A stretch of DNA of 64,000 nucleotides from Bradyrhizobiaceae bacterium. GTDB lineage: Bacteria > Pseudomonadota > Alphaproteobacteria > Rhizobiales > Xanthobacteraceae. Positions 63,806 to 64,000 of this stretch are shown piece by piece. The DNA is taken from the NCBI GenBank assembly GCA_020544565.1, contig CP078014.1, positions 124,001-188,000 on the forward strand. The letters are read 5' to 3'. Made by a program: the position numbers and the translations under genes. Under the pieces are notes generated by a model. The model was not told where the DNA came from. It saw only the letters and a program-made list of their open reading frames with translations, and made no database searches. Numbering within the stretch: position 1 is the first letter of the stretch; each line of letters begins with the position of its first letter.

Positions 63806-64000
63806 TGCATCTGCTGACCTGGAACATCCAGTGCGGAAAGGGCTGCGACGGCATCACCGATCTGGCGCGCATCGTCTCGGTGGCGCGCGCCATGGCGGAC
63901 GCGGACGTCTATTGCTTTCAGGAGGTCTCCGACGGCTTCGCCAAATTCGGCGATGGCGCCGACCAGAGCGCGCAACTGGCGGCGCTGCTGCCGGGATACA
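63805..64000 (+). CDS. Endonuclease/exonuclease/phosphatase-family enzyme, N-terminal fragment
   Basis: Only the first 65 codons are visible: MHLLTWNIQCGKGCDGITDL.. then DADVYCFQEVSDGF. LTWNIQ and FQEV are the metal-binding motifs of the EEP fold (the Glu is a metal ligand). Being translationally coupled to ugpE suggests a periplasmic or cytosolic phosphodiesterase that works on imported phosphodiesters. The gene runs past the window end. Confidence 0.85.
   Translation, partial: MHLLTWNIQCGKGCDGITDLARIVSVARAMADADVYCFQEVSDGFAKFGDGADQSAQLAALLPGY

Overview
The window is a GC-rich stretch of an alphaproteobacterial chromosome. It most resembles the Nitrobacteraceae/Bradyrhizobiaceae group (Bradyrhizobium, Rhodopseudomonas, Afipia, Oligotropha); I cannot name the species. 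The basis is a Lys/Arg-rich S21 with a Gly/Ala tail, a tRNA-His with A73 and no encoded G-1, two YdcH proteins, phasins beside 3-oxoacid CoA-transferase genes, and GTCATGCCCGG-type palindromic repeats that I recall from this group.

Layout. 0-13 kb is mostly core: an end fragment of a VOC protein, an Ala/Lys/Glu-rich membrane-anchored protein, an aldehyde dehydrogenase, a TetR regulator divergent from an NTF2-like protein across a 32-bp palindromic operator, rpsU, aqpZ, purEK, a diguanylate cyclase, two ydcH genes flanking a five-copy 14-bp repeat, an LhgO-like oxidase and a PAS-GGDEF-EAL protein. 13.5-16.4 kb encodes a PotGHI-type ABC importer with no binding protein beside it. AsmA, scoAB, a large PdhS-like PAS histidine kinase, two phasins and tRNA-His follow to 25.0 kb.

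25.0-45.2 kb looks like an accessory block. It starts next to tRNA-His and a decayed IS3-family element. It then carries a five-gene liv-type ABC importer, an AraC regulator, and a catabolic set: PaaK-like CoA ligase, TIGR03617-type F420-dependent oxidoreductase, crotonase, NADPH:F420 reductase, CofC, CofG-CofH fusion FO synthase, iron alcohol dehydrogenase, TctC-type binding protein, UbiD decarboxylase, a UbiX gene broken by one stop codon, and a YhbP-like flavin protein. The most interesting feature is this pairing of F420 supply with F420 use and prenyl-FMN decarboxylation in an alphaproteobacterium. cofD and cofE are not in the window.

45.3-57.4 kb is a polysaccharide locus. A PilZ protein is followed by VanZ, a WcaJ-like initiating sugar-phosphate transferase, a methyltransferase, WecG and GT4 glycosyltransferases, a Wzx flippase, a GH5 hydrolase, a Wzz-like chain-length protein, a Wzy-like polymerase and a CelD-like acyltransferase. 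57.5-59.1 kb is an AtzG/AtzE-like amidase pair. 59.7-64 kb is a Ugp-type ABC importer (C-B-A-E order) followed by the start of an endonuclease/exonuclease/phosphatase-family enzyme that runs off the end.
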